Shown one piece after another: positions 25,336-33,840 of a stretch of 64,000 bases of DNA. Each line of letters opens with the position of its first letter. The stretch's first letter is position 1. Under the pieces are notes generated by a model. That model did not search any database, was not told the origin of the DNA, and worked only from the letters and a program-made list of their open reading frames with translations. The position numbers and the translations under genes are program-made. Source of the stretch: Pseudomonadota bacterium (GTDB lineage: Bacteria > Pseudomonadota > Gammaproteobacteria > Burkholderiales > Burkholderiaceae_C); contig CAUJHV010000070.1 of the NCBI GenBank assembly GCA_963205115.1, forward strand, positions 62,001 through 126,000, in the 5' to 3' direction.

Positions 25336-26463
25336 TCAGGACTGCAGGGCGCGTGCGGTCAGGAACCGCTTCACCGGGGGCAGTGCGTTGAGCAGAGTCA
25401 GTCCACGGTTGCGGAGTTCCCGCGCCACCGGGTTGGGATGTGCAAACAAGTGCAGCAGGCCATCGGTCAGGCCGCCCATGGCCAGGACCGCGGCATAGCG
25501 CTGGCGGGCATAGCGGCGCAGCAGGCGCTCGTCACCCAAGCTGCGGAAGGACTCGCGGGCGGCCAGCACGTCTGCCAGCGCCACGACATCGGCCAGGCCC
25601 AGGTTCAGGCCCTGGCCGGCCAGGGGGTGAACGACGTGGGCCGCATCGCCCAGCAGCACCCAGCCCGGGCCGCACACGCGGTCGGCATGGCCATGCACCA
25701 GCGGCCAGGCGGCGCGCGGCGCGGCCAGCGTCAAGGGGCCCGCCTGGCCCTGCGTGGCGTCCTGCAGCGCCGCCTCGAAAGCGGCATCGTCCAGCGCCAG
25801 CAGCTCCTGCGCGCGCTCGTCCGGCACCGACCACACGAGCCCGTAGCCGTGGCCGGCCTGGGGCCGGTCGAAAGGCAGCAGCGCCAGCACGTCGGGCGAG
25901 CGGAACCACTGCCGCGCGCGGCCTTCATGCGGCTGCTGCGCCAGCAGGCGCGCCGCCACGGCCCGCTGGCCGTAGGGGTGCTGCGTGAAGCTCACGCCCA
26001 GCGCCGCCAGCGCGGCAGAGTGCCGGCCTTCGGCATGTGCATGCAGGGCGGCCGGGACATGGCCGTCTTCGACCATCGCCACGTGCGGCGCAAAGCCCAG
26101 GGCGCTGCGCAGCACACGCTCCAGCTCCGCCGCGTCGACGATCCAGGTGAGCACCGACAGGCCTTGCGCATCGGCCGCGAAATCCAGCGCGGCCCCTGCC
26201 GCATCGCCTTCGACATGCATGCGCGTGACCGCCGTGCAGGCGTCCGGCGGCAACGCCTGCCAGACTTTCAGCTGCTCCAGCAGCGTCACGGAGGTGGCGC
26301 TCAGCGCATAGGTGCGCACGTCCGGCGAAGCCCCTTCGCGCGGCGCGGCGGGCTGTTGCCAGGCCACGGAAAGCCCCTGGCGCGACAAGGCCAGCGCCAG
26401 CGACATGCCCACCGGACCCGTGCCGTGCACGCAGATATCGAATGTTTCCATGGAACCGGACAT
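25336..26463 (-). CDS. UbiH/UbiF/COQ6-family FAD monooxygenase
   Basis: 375 residues. The FAD fold begins DICVHGTGPVGMSLALAL (residues 8-25), with the second FAD site GPGWVLLGDAAHVVHPLAGQGLNLGL near 270. The GDAAHxxxPxxGQGxN form is standard for the flavin hydroxylases of ubiquinone synthesis. The DG segment in the middle is degenerate and the protein is slightly shorter than UbiH, so the hydroxylation position (C-1, C-5 or C-6) cannot be decided. It heads the ubiH-dsbC-DUF3108 run and diverges from ychF with a 92-base gap. Confidence 0.87.
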   Translation of the reverse strand: MSGSMETFDICVHGTGPVGMSLALALSRQGLSVAWQQPAAPREGASPDVRTYALSATSVTLLEQLKVWQALPPDACTAVTRMHVEGDAAGAALDFAADAQGLSVLTWIVDAAELERVLRSALGFAPHVAMVEDGHVPAALHAHAEGRHSAALAALGVSFTQHPYGQRAVAARLLAQQPHEGRARQWFRSPDVLALLPFDRPQAGHGYGLVWSVPDERAQELLALDDAAFEAALQDATQGQAGPLTLAAPRAAWPLVHGHADRVCGPGWVLLGDAAHVVHPLAGQGLNLGLADVVALADVLAARESFRSLGDERLLRRYARQRYAAVLAMGGLTDGLLHLFAHPNPVARELRNRGLTLLNALPPVKRFLTARALQS

Positions 26464-26555
26464 TGTAGGGAGCGCCCACCCCGCGTGTCGGCGCGCGCCC
26501 CTAGAAGCCGGGGCGCCTGCGGGCCCTCCACCTAGAATGCCCGCAGGAGTACCCC

Positions 26556-27650
26556 ATGAGTCTGCAATGCGGCATCGTCGGCCTGCCCAACGTCGGCAAG
26601 TCGACCCTTTTCAACGCCTTGACCAAGGCCGGCATCGCGGCCGAGAACTATCCGTTCTGCACGATCGAGCCCAATGTGGGCGTGGTCGAGCTGCCCGATC
26701 CGCGGCTCACGCAGCTGTCGGCCATCGTCAAGCCCGAGCGCGTGGTGCCGGCGATCGTCGAGTTTGTCGACATCGCGGGCCTGGTGGCCGGTGCCAGCAA
26801 GGGCGAAGGCCTGGGCAACCAGTTCTTGAGCCACATCCGCGAGACCGACGCCATCGTCAACGTGGTGCGCTGCTTCGACGACGAGAACGTCATCCACGTG
26901 GCCGGCAAGGTCGACCCGGTGTCCGACATCGAGGTCATCCAGACCGAGCTGTGCCTGGCCGACCTGGCGACCGTCGAGAAGAGCCTGCAGCGCTACCAGA
27001 AAGTGGCCAAGGCCGGCGGCGACAAGGAAGCCCAGCGCCTGGTGGACGTGCTGAAGAAGTGCGACGCCGCGCTGAACGAAGGCCGGCCCGTGCGCAGCAT
27101 CGACTTCAGCAAGGAAGAGCGCATCGTGCTCAAGCCCTTGTGCCTGATCACCGCCAAGCCGGCGATGTTCGTGGGCAACGTCGACGAACACGGCTTCGAG
27201 AACAACCCCTACCTCGACCGCCTGAACGACTATGCGGCCAAGCAGAACGCGCCGGTGGTGGCCATCTGCGCCAAGACCGAAGCCGAACTCGCCGAGATGA
27301 GCGACGAGGACCGGCAGATGTTCCTGGAAGAAATGGGCCAGCACGAGCCGGGCCTGAACCGCCTGATCCGCGCCGCCTTCAAGCTGCTGGGGCTGCAGAC
27401 CTACTTCACGGCGGGCGTCAAGGAAGTGCGCGCCTGGACCATCCACGTCGGCGACACCGCGCCGCAGGCCGCGGGTGTGATCCACACCGACTTCGAGCGC
27501 GGCTTCATCCGCGCGCAGACCATCGCGTTCGAGGACTTCGTCGCCTGCAAGGGCGAACAGGGTGCGAAGGACGCGGGCAAGATGCGCGCCGAAGGCAAGG
27601 AATACGTCGTCAAGGACGGCGACGTGCTGAACTTCCTGTTCAACGTCTAG
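26556..27650 (+). CDS. ychF: Ribosome-associated ATPase YchF (OLA1 family)
   Basis: 364 residues, standard length. The P-loop GLPNVGKST is at residues 9-17, DIAGLV is the switch region, and NVDE replaces the usual NKxD base-recognition motif, the known reason YchF prefers ATP. A coiled-coil insertion follows (KSLQRYQKVAKAGG) and a C-terminal TGS domain ends KDGDVLNFLFNV. AGGAG precedes the ATG. A degraded second copy of its last 30 codons is found at 29311-29404, beyond the hydrolase gene. Confidence 0.97.
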   Translation: MSLQCGIVGLPNVGKSTLFNALTKAGIAAENYPFCTIEPNVGVVELPDPRLTQLSAIVKPERVVPAIVEFVDIAGLVAGASKGEGLGNQFLSHIRETDAIVNVVRCFDDENVIHVAGKVDPVSDIEVIQTELCLADLATVEKSLQRYQKVAKAGGDKEAQRLVDVLKKCDAALNEGRPVRSIDFSKEERIVLKPLCLITAKPAMFVGNVDEHGFENNPYLDRLNDYAAKQNAPVVAICAKTEAELAEMSDEDRQMFLEEMGQHEPGLNRLIRAAFKLLGLQTYFTAGVKEVRAWTIHVGDTAPQAAGVIHTDFERGFIRAQTIAFEDFVACKGEQGAKDAGKMRAEGKEYVVKDGDVLNFLFNV

Positions 27651-27830
27651 CGCAGACTGGCCGAGGCGCGCCGCATCGGGCGCTCGAGCCGCCCGCGCCT
27701 GACATGGCGGCCTGGATGGCTGTGTCGCCAGACCGAATTTCGGATCGTCCGTCGGCATACGCCGCAGTTCGTCGCATCGGGCTGCAGTCTGGCCTGACGC
27801 CTGTGGCCTCGGCAAGGGTACTGGCGTACC

Positions 27831-29279
27831 GTGTTGCGCATGAGAACACCCGCCAGACCTGCCGACGACGCGACCACCGACCACCATGCCGTTCGGTCAT
27901 GGTCACCTGCGATCGACCACCACGGCTCGAACGGCCGCGGGCTGAAGTCCGTGTTTCTGCTGGCGCCGCTGCTCCTGATGATGACCGTCAGCGCACCAGC
28001 CCGCGCGCAAACGCCCGCTTGCGACCCACCGCAGGCCGCATCACTGAGCGGCGCCTACCGCAGCGCCGACGGCGGCGTGATGTCGATACTCCCAGCCGGC
28101 ACACCCGGTCAGTGGCGCATCACCCACTTCGACTCCGGCCGCAGTCACCGACTGCATCCGGACAGTCCCACGCACTTCCACTCTGCAAACGACCTCGAGT
28201 CTGCGCAGCCCGTGGCCTTGCGCTATGCGTTTGGACAAGCTCAGAGTGGCCTGACGGAGTCCCTCGTCATCGAGCGGGGGACACAAGGATCGAGGGTCGC
28301 CACACGCATCGCGCTCGTCGATCGCCCTGCGGTCATCAAGAGCGGAGATGTCGAACTCCATGGCCGACTGACGCTGCCGCCCTCAGGGCAGGGCCCCTTC
28401 AAGTCCGTGATCTTCGTGCACGGCTCGGACCCTGTGCCTTCGGCAGGCTGGGAATGGCTGCCTCACCTGCTGGCATCCCACGGCATCGCGACGCTGGTCT
28501 TCGACAAGCGCGGGACGGGCTGTTCCAAGGGCCAGTACGTGCAGCACTTCGACGTGCTGGCGAACGACATCGTGGCAGCCGTTCGGTGGCTGAAGGAACA
28601 GCCCGGGATCGACCCGGCCCAAATCGGACTGGCCGGTTTCAGCCAGGGCGGCTGGGTGGCTCCCTTGGCCGCGCTGAAGGACCGCTCGATCAAGTTCGTG
28701 GCAGTCAGTCACGGCCTGGCGATGTCCATGGCCGACGAAGACCGGCTCGAAGCGCCACTGAAACTGCAGGAGCAAGGCGTCGACGAGGCGTCAGTTGCCG
28801 AGTTCCGGGCTCTGAACGCCTCGCTGCACCAGCTGGCGCGGGACGGCTTCAAGGACTGGAGCGACTTCGAGCAGCAGCTCGAACGCGCCAAGGACCGGCC
28901 CTGGTTCACTCTCGCCGCGCGGCAACAAAGCTGGTTCGGCGTGACCATGCAGATGGGTCTGACACAGGCCAAGCTCGCCGCGCCCGCGATGTTTCAGCAC
29001 TTCTTCCAGCCCTTCTATGACCCGGTACCGACGCTGGAGAAGCTGGACATCCCGATGCTGTGGCTGGTGGCCGGCAAAGACATCGAAGCACCGCCTGGGC
29101 CGACACTGGAGGTCCTCGATCGCTTGCGCCGGCAAGGCAAACCCGTGTTGGTGCGCGTGTTCCCGAATGCCGACCACGGCATGCAGGATTTTGAGGTGCG
29201 CGCCGGCAAACGGGTCCGCACGACATACGCCGACCGCTATTTTTCGACGCTGCTGAACTGGCTTCAAGATCCGAAGTGA
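27831..29279 (+). CDS. Secreted alpha/beta hydrolase (BAAT/S9-like)
   Basis: Up to 482 residues. A secretion signal (LKSVFLLAPLLLMMTVSAPARAQ-like, about residues 38-60) is followed by a beta domain and an alpha/beta hydrolase core from about 175. The core has oxyanion region VIFVHGSDPVPS, nucleophile Ser in GLAGFSQGGW, acid Asp in WLVAGKDIEAP, and catalytic His in FPNADHGMQDFE. Substrate unknown; relatives are peptidases and esterases. The start is unclear: GTG at 27831 or ATG at 27840 give an unusually long pre-signal region. The gene is bracketed by the true ychF 3' end and a decayed copy, which suggests it arrived by insertion. Confidence 0.83.
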   Translation: MLRMRTPARPADDATTDHHAVRSWSPAIDHHGSNGRGLKSVFLLAPLLLMMTVSAPARAQTPACDPPQAASLSGAYRSADGGVMSILPAGTPGQWRITHFDSGRSHRLHPDSPTHFHSANDLESAQPVALRYAFGQAQSGLTESLVIERGTQGSRVATRIALVDRPAVIKSGDVELHGRLTLPPSGQGPFKSVIFVHGSDPVPSAGWEWLPHLLASHGIATLVFDKRGTGCSKGQYVQHFDVLANDIVAAVRWLKEQPGIDPAQIGLAGFSQGGWVAPLAALKDRSIKFVAVSHGLAMSMADEDRLEAPLKLQEQGVDEASVAEFRALNASLHQLARDGFKDWSDFEQQLERAKDRPWFTLAARQQSWFGVTMQMGLTQAKLAAPAMFQHFFQPFYDPVPTLEKLDIPMLWLVAGKDIEAPPGPTLEVLDRLRRQGKPVLVRVFPNADHGMQDFEVRAGKRVRTTYADRYFSTLLNWLQDPK

Positions 29280-29310
29280 AGTCAGACGGACCGGTTCGGG
29301 ATGACGGGTT

Positions 29311-29404
29311 CAAGGACACGAAGGACGCAGGCACTAACCGCGCCGAGAACAAGGCATGCGACGTCGGGGACGGCGACGTGCCCAACGTCTTGTTCAACGT
29401 CTGA
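29311..29404 (+). pseudogene. Decayed duplicate of the ychF 3' end
   Basis: Translated in frame this stretch reads KDTKDAGTNRAENKACDVG then DGDVPNVLFNV and a stop. The ychF C-terminus reads GAKDAGKMRAEGKEYVVK then DGDVLNFLFNV. By eye, about three quarters of the roughly 89 bases match without gaps, including the stop position. It has no start codon and no upstream ychF sequence, so it is a non-functional fragment. It directly follows the hydrolase gene and probably marks the far junction of the insertion that brought it. Confidence 0.75.
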
Positions 29405-29406
29405 AA

Positions 29407-30201
29407 TCAGCCGCGACGTCGGCACCAGCCGGCGACGATGGCGTGCAGCGCATCCAGCCCGTCGGTCAACGCCGCCGGCCCGGGCTGCAAGATCAGCGGG
29501 CTCTTGACCTCGTGCAGCTCGCCGTCGCGCACGGCCGGCACGTCAGCCCAACCGGGACGCGCCACCACATGTTCGGGCCGGAATTTCTTGCCGCACCAGC
29601 TGCCGATGATCAGGTCCGGCGCGCGGCGCGCCGCTTCCAGCGGGTCGGCCAGGATGCGGTCGCGGCCCAGCGCACAGGCAGCGCGCTCCGGAAAGATGTC
29701 GTCGCCGCCGGCGATGCCCACCAGTTCGCTGACCCAGGCGATCGCGCTGATCGGCGGCTCGTCCCATTCTTCGAAGTAGACACGCGGCCGGCGCGGCAGG
29801 TCCGCGGCCCGGGCGTGCACGGCCTCCACATGCGCGCGCAGGCGCTCCGCGTAGGCCTGCGCCTCGCCCACGCAGCCCACCAGCGCGCCCAGCCGTTCGA
29901 CATAGGCCAGGATGCCGGCCACGCTGCGGTGGTTGGCGATCCACACCTCCACGCCGGCCTTGATGAGCGCGGCGGCGATATCGGCCTGGATGTCCGAGAA
30001 GCCGATGGCCAGGTCGGGCTTCAGCTCGAGGATGCGGTCCACTCGCGCCGAGGTGAAAGCGCTGACCTTGGGCTTCTCGCGCCGCGCACGCGGCGGCCGC
30101 ACGGTGAAGCCGCTGATGCCGACGATGCGGTGTTCCTGGCCGAGGGCGTACAGCACCTCGGTGGGCTCTTCGGTGAGACAGACGATGCGCTGGGCGGTCA
30201 C
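29407..30201 (-). CDS. BtuF-like ABC-transporter substrate-binding protein without signal peptide
   Basis: 264 residues of the cobalamin/siderophore-binding fold (Peripla_BP_2). RIVCLTEEPTEVLYALGQEHRIVGIS, PKVSAFTSARVDRILELKPDLAIGF and DLIIGSWCGKKF follow the family pattern. The sequence begins MTAQRIVCLTEE, directly at the first strand, with no hydrophobic leader or lipobox, so as read the protein would stay in the cytoplasm. The start is a GTG with poor ribosome site; no upstream in-frame ATG with a leader is visible. No permease or ATPase neighbour is present. Ligand could be a corrinoid or another chelate. Confidence 0.75.
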   Translation of the reverse strand: MTAQRIVCLTEEPTEVLYALGQEHRIVGISGFTVRPPRARREKPKVSAFTSARVDRILELKPDLAIGFSDIQADIAAALIKAGVEVWIANHRSVAGILAYVERLGALVGCVGEAQAYAERLRAHVEAVHARAADLPRRPRVYFEEWDEPPISAIAWVSELVGIAGGDDIFPERAACALGRDRILADPLEAARRAPDLIIGSWCGKKFRPEHVVARPGWADVPAVRDGELHEVKSPLILQPGPAALTDGLDALHAIVAGWCRRRG

Positions 30202-30372
30202 GTCGGCATCATGGCGCCAAAGGCGAACACACGGCTGTCAAGTGGAGGCGCGCCTGTGGCGCCCTGGGTGATGCGTGCGCCCGCGGCGCACCAGGAGACG
30301 ACGCGTCCGCAGCGCTGGGGCCGACGGCGCCCACACCGCGGCAGCGGCGTGCGGCCCTCGTCGCAGGCGCGA

Positions 30373-32007
30373 TCAGCGGCAGCTGAAATTCGCGGCGTCT
30401 TCTGGATCGCCCGAGCCGTTGTAGTGCGCGTGCTGCGGGAAGGGGCACAGCGGCCGGCTGCGCTTGGGGTATACCGCCGTGCCCTTGGCCAGGATGCGCT
30501 CGGGCGCCTGGCCCTTTTCGACCCAGTCGACGAGCGCGCCCAGGCCGTCCCAGCTGTCGGTGCTGGCACCACCCTGGCAGTGGCCCATGCCGGGGATCAG
30601 GAACAGGCGCGCGAAGTCGGCCGTGGCGGCTTCCCCGCGCGCTTTCTGCAGGCGCTGGTAATAGTCGATCGACTCGTGCGGCGAGAAGATGCCGTCGGCC
30701 AGGCCGTGTGCAATCAACAGCTTCCCGCCGCGTGCGTGGAAGGCATCCAGCCGCGCGTCGGCGGCGGTGTCGAAGATCCAGGAATGCGCCGCCATGCGGG
30801 CCGGGTCGCGATCGAAATCGAAGCGGTAGATGCTCAGCGAACGGTCCGGCGGGGTCACGAAATAACCCTGCAAGGCGTCCTGCATCAGGAAGACATGGCG
30901 CGAGTTGGCGGCTGCGGTCTGCGAATCGCCCAGACGCCACATCCGCCAATCGTTCGCCGGGTGCCCGATGCCCGGGTCCCAGGGCCACGAGAAATACAGC
31001 GGCTGACCAGCGGAATTGCGCGCGCCGGCAAACATCTTCTGCAGTGCGCCAACCTGATCGGGGCTCAGGCACTGGGCGGTCTTCGCACCCGCGCACTGCA
31101 GGCTCTTCACGTCGAAGCGACAGGCCGCCGGATGCGAGACCAGGCCGTCGACCACGCCATCATCTTTGTCGCAGGCCTGCAGGATGCCTTCGCGCAGCAC
31201 ACCCAGGTCGCCCGGGCTCAGCGCGCGGGACAGCACGGGTTTCCCGTCGGCACCGGCAGGTGCGATGGCCTGCAGGGCTTGCGTGTCCCAGGCCGCGGCG
31301 ATGGTGGCGCCGCTGGATACGCGCATCGCCGGCGCCATCGCGATCACGCCGTCGAACATCGACGGGAAGCGCTGCGTGAACATCATGCCCTGGCGCCCGC
31401 CGCCCGAGCAGCCGATGAAATACGAACGATCGGCCGCGCGGTTGTAGAAGCCCCGCACAAGATCCTTGGCTGTCTGCGCCACACGCCCGTGCGCGACGTA
31501 GGCATTGTCCAGACGCGCCTGCGGGTCGAAGCCGAAGTCGGCGGTCGGGCCCTGGTGGCCGGCATCGGTGGTGACCACGGCGAAGCCGCGGTTGAGCGCG
31601 TAACCGGGTGCGGCCTGCGGGCCGACCGCTGGGCGTACCACGCCGTCGTTGCCGCCACCGCCCTGGTACAACAGCCGCCCGTTCCACTGCGTCGGCAGGC
31701 GCAATTCAAAACCGATGTGGTACGGCTTGCCGTCCTGGCCGGTGCGTGGCGCCATCTGGCCGGTGAGGCGGCAGTGCGCGGCCAGCAAGGGGCCGGCTGT
31801 TGCACCGGGCGGCCGCACGCTGTCGCCCGCCACGGGTTCGCCTTTGAGCTGGATGCCCGCCGGCGCTGCCGCCGCAAAAGCCGCGCAAGGGTTGGCCGCC
31901 AGGGCCGCGGCACCGCCGGGCGCCGCGGCCGGCCCCGAGGGGGCCTGGCAGGCGGCCAGAAAGGCGGCACCTGCCGTAACGGTCCACACGATAGGCAGAC
32001 GTGACAT
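30373..32007 (-). CDS. Tannase/feruloyl esterase family lipoprotein
   Basis: 544 residues. A lipoprotein signal with lipobox LAAC (Cys20) is followed by the tannase-family alpha/beta hydrolase: nucleophile Ser201 in GCSGGG, Asp438 in HGLADGIFSP and His476 in GMGHCQGG. Cys200 and Cys477 next to Ser and His match the disulfide that ties the catalytic residues in this family (known from feruloyl esterases and MHETase). DKDDGVVDG (about 280-288) fits the calcium loop of the lid. It likely hydrolyses esters of aromatic acids at the cell envelope. GGAGAG precedes the ATG. Last gene of the catabolic run, 157 bases after the GST gene. Confidence 0.88.
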   Translation of the reverse strand: MSRLPIVWTVTAGAAFLAACQAPSGPAAAPGGAAALAANPCAAFAAAAPAGIQLKGEPVAGDSVRPPGATAGPLLAAHCRLTGQMAPRTGQDGKPYHIGFELRLPTQWNGRLLYQGGGGNDGVVRPAVGPQAAPGYALNRGFAVVTTDAGHQGPTADFGFDPQARLDNAYVAHGRVAQTAKDLVRGFYNRAADRSYFIGCSGGGRQGMMFTQRFPSMFDGVIAMAPAMRVSSGATIAAAWDTQALQAIAPAGADGKPVLSRALSPGDLGVLREGILQACDKDDGVVDGLVSHPAACRFDVKSLQCAGAKTAQCLSPDQVGALQKMFAGARNSAGQPLYFSWPWDPGIGHPANDWRMWRLGDSQTAAANSRHVFLMQDALQGYFVTPPDRSLSIYRFDFDRDPARMAAHSWIFDTAADARLDAFHARGGKLLIAHGLADGIFSPHESIDYYQRLQKARGEAATADFARLFLIPGMGHCQGGASTDSWDGLGALVDWVEKGQAPERILAKGTAVYPKRSRPLCPFPQHAHYNGSGDPEDAANFSCR

Positions 32008-32164
32008 GGGTTTCTCTCCTGCGGGTTCTGGTGGGGCCGGCGGTGCGTCGCCACGCGGCCGGCGGATCTTGAATGGCACCACGTGCGCCAGCAACGGTTC
32101 CAACCAGCACCGGCCGGTCAGACCCTTGCGCGGCAACCCACGGCGTGGGACGGATGACGCCAAC

Positions 32165-32815
32165 TCAGGCGTCTGCACTTTCGCGCGCGACGGCACGCTG
32201 CCAGGCCGGGCGCTGCATCTGCCGATCCAGCAGCGCGGTCACGCGCGGCAGGGCATCCATCGACAAGCCGCTCTGGCGTGCCCGGTCGATGACCCAGGCG
32301 ACATGGGCGTCGCCGATGTGCCAGCGTGCGCCCATCAACCAGGGGCGGCCGTCGGCCAGCGCCTGCTCGGCGGCGTCGAGCTGCTGGGCCATCTCGGCCA
32401 GCGCCGCGTGGCGCACGCCATCGTGCGTGGCGGCATCGGGGTGGATGCGCGCCGTCATGCGGATGCGATAGAGCTGCGAATGCAGCTGCGTCGCGCTCCA
32501 GGCCAGCCAGCTCAGCGCCCGCGCGCGCTCGAATGGCCGGTCGGCCTCCGGCAACAGGCCGGCAGCCGGCGACATGGCATCCAGCCACGACAGGATCGCC
32601 ACGTTTTCGCTGAGCAGCCCGTCGGGCGTGACCAGCAGCGGCACCTTGCCCTTGGGGTTCAGCGACAGGTACTCGGGCTTGCGCTGATCGCCCTGCATCA
32701 GCGCCAGCTTGCGGATCGTGTAGGGCAGCCCGGCTTCTTCCAGGCCCACCATCGTCACGCGCGAACAGGCGCCCGGGGCGATGTAGAGGGCGAGCGTCTC
32801 GAGGTCTTCGTTCAT
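32165..32815 (-). CDS. Glutathione S-transferase
   Basis: About 216 residues. An N-terminal thioredoxin-like domain (LALYIAPGACSRVTMVGLEEAG, then NPKGKVPLLVTPDG and LLSENVAILSWLD with the gamma-Glu binding Ser-Glu) is followed by an all-helical domain. Ser in the APGACS loop suggests a beta-class-like enzyme. The ATG at 32815 is chosen because GGAG lies eight bases upstream; a GTG nine bases earlier overlaps the Bug stop. Within an aromatic-degradation cluster a maleylpyruvate- or maleylacetoacetate-isomerase-like role is possible but unproved. Confidence 0.88.
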   Translation of the reverse strand: MNEDLETLALYIAPGACSRVTMVGLEEAGLPYTIRKLALMQGDQRKPEYLSLNPKGKVPLLVTPDGLLSENVAILSWLDAMSPAAGLLPEADRPFERARALSWLAWSATQLHSQLYRIRMTARIHPDAATHDGVRHAALAEMAQQLDAAEQALADGRPWLMGARWHIGDAHVAWVIDRARQSGLSMDALPRVTALLDRQMQRPAWQRAVARESADA

Positions 32816-32820
32816 GGCAT

Positions 32821-33795
32821 TCACTCCGGCAAAACGCCCAGTTCCTTGGTGATGTCGGTCCAGCGGGTGTTCTCGGTGCGCAGGAAAGCGCCGACCTGCG
32901 CGACACCCATGCTGCCGTCGACCAGTGGCCCGATCGCGGCGATGCGCTCGGCCACCTCCTTGTCCTGCAGCAGCGCATTGATGTCGCGGTTGCAGCGTTC
33001 GATGGCTGCCGCCGGCGTGCCCGCAGGCGCGACCACGGCAAACCAGCCGACCATGTCGAAACCCGGCAGCTTCTCGGCCAGTGCGGGCACGGCGTCCCAG
33101 CCCGCGACGCGACGGGCCGCCGTGGTGGCCAGCACCCGCAGCCGGCCGTCACGCGCCAGCCGTGCAGTCGAGGCCAGGTCGGCCACCATCGCATCGACAT
33201 GCCCGCCCATCAGGTCCTGCGTGCCCACGCCCACGTTGGCGTAGGGCACCAGGTTGGCGCCGGCCTGCGTGCGCGCATTGAACAGGCGCGCGATCATGCC
33301 GCTGAAGGTGCGCGGCCCTTCGTTGCCCAGCGTGAAGACGCCCGGCGCCGCTTTCGAGCGCGCGACCAGATCGTCGATGGACTGCACCGGCGATTCCGCC
33401 CGCACCAGCACGGCGAAGGGGCTGCGTGCGATGAAAGCCACGGGCACGAAGTCCTTGGCCGGGTCGTAAGGCAGGTTCTTGAAGAGCAGCGGGTTGGTGA
33501 CCAGCGCAGCCGTGGTGGCGAAGTAGAAGCTGGAGCCGTCGGCCGGCGCGCGGGCCGCAGCCTGTGCGCCGACGACGTTTTGGCCGCCCGGCTTGTTCTC
33601 GATGATCACCGGCTGTCCCCAGGATTTCGCCAGGCGGTCCGACAGCAGGCGTGCCACGTTGTCCGGGCCGGATCCGGGAGGCTGAGACAGCACCCACTTC
33701 ACGGGTTTGTCGGGCCAAGCCTGCGCACGCAGGCCGGGAGCGCCGGCCCCCAGCACGGCGGCGGCAAGGCCGGCGTTGAAGTGGCGTCGTTGCAT
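32821..33795 (-). CDS. Bug-family periplasmic receptor of tripartite tricarboxylate (TTT) type
   Basis: About 324 residues. The N-terminus MQRRHFNAGLAAAVLGAGAPGLRAQA is a twin-arginine-like signal, followed by WPDKPVKWVLSQPPGSGPDNVARLL, IIENKPGGQNVVGA and PYDPAKDFVPV, all hallmarks of the BordetellaUptakeGene fold that binds carboxylates. Binding is usually through the beta1-alpha2 loops; an aromatic or small organic acid is likely from context. No TctA/TctB membrane subunits are in the window. The start at 33795 has GGAG at good spacing (an ATG six bases upstream is too close). It lies between the monooxygenase and GST genes. Confidence 0.9.
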   Translation of the reverse strand: MQRRHFNAGLAAAVLGAGAPGLRAQAWPDKPVKWVLSQPPGSGPDNVARLLSDRLAKSWGQPVIIENKPGGQNVVGAQAAARAPADGSSFYFATTAALVTNPLLFKNLPYDPAKDFVPVAFIARSPFAVLVRAESPVQSIDDLVARSKAAPGVFTLGNEGPRTFSGMIARLFNARTQAGANLVPYANVGVGTQDLMGGHVDAMVADLASTARLARDGRLRVLATTAARRVAGWDAVPALAEKLPGFDMVGWFAVVAPAGTPAAAIERCNRDINALLQDKEVAERIAAIGPLVDGSMGVAQVGAFLRTENTRWTDITKELGVLPE

Positions 33796-33840
33796 GGGCA
33801 TGTCTCCGGTGATGATTCTGGATGTCAGACGTTTGATGTG

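Noticed and set aside
26312..29020. Open frame of 902 codons on the plus strand across ubiH, ychF and the hydrolase
   Set aside because: It lies in the wrong phase of two well-supported genes and shows only Arg/Gly/Ala-rich shadow sequence of GC-rich codons.
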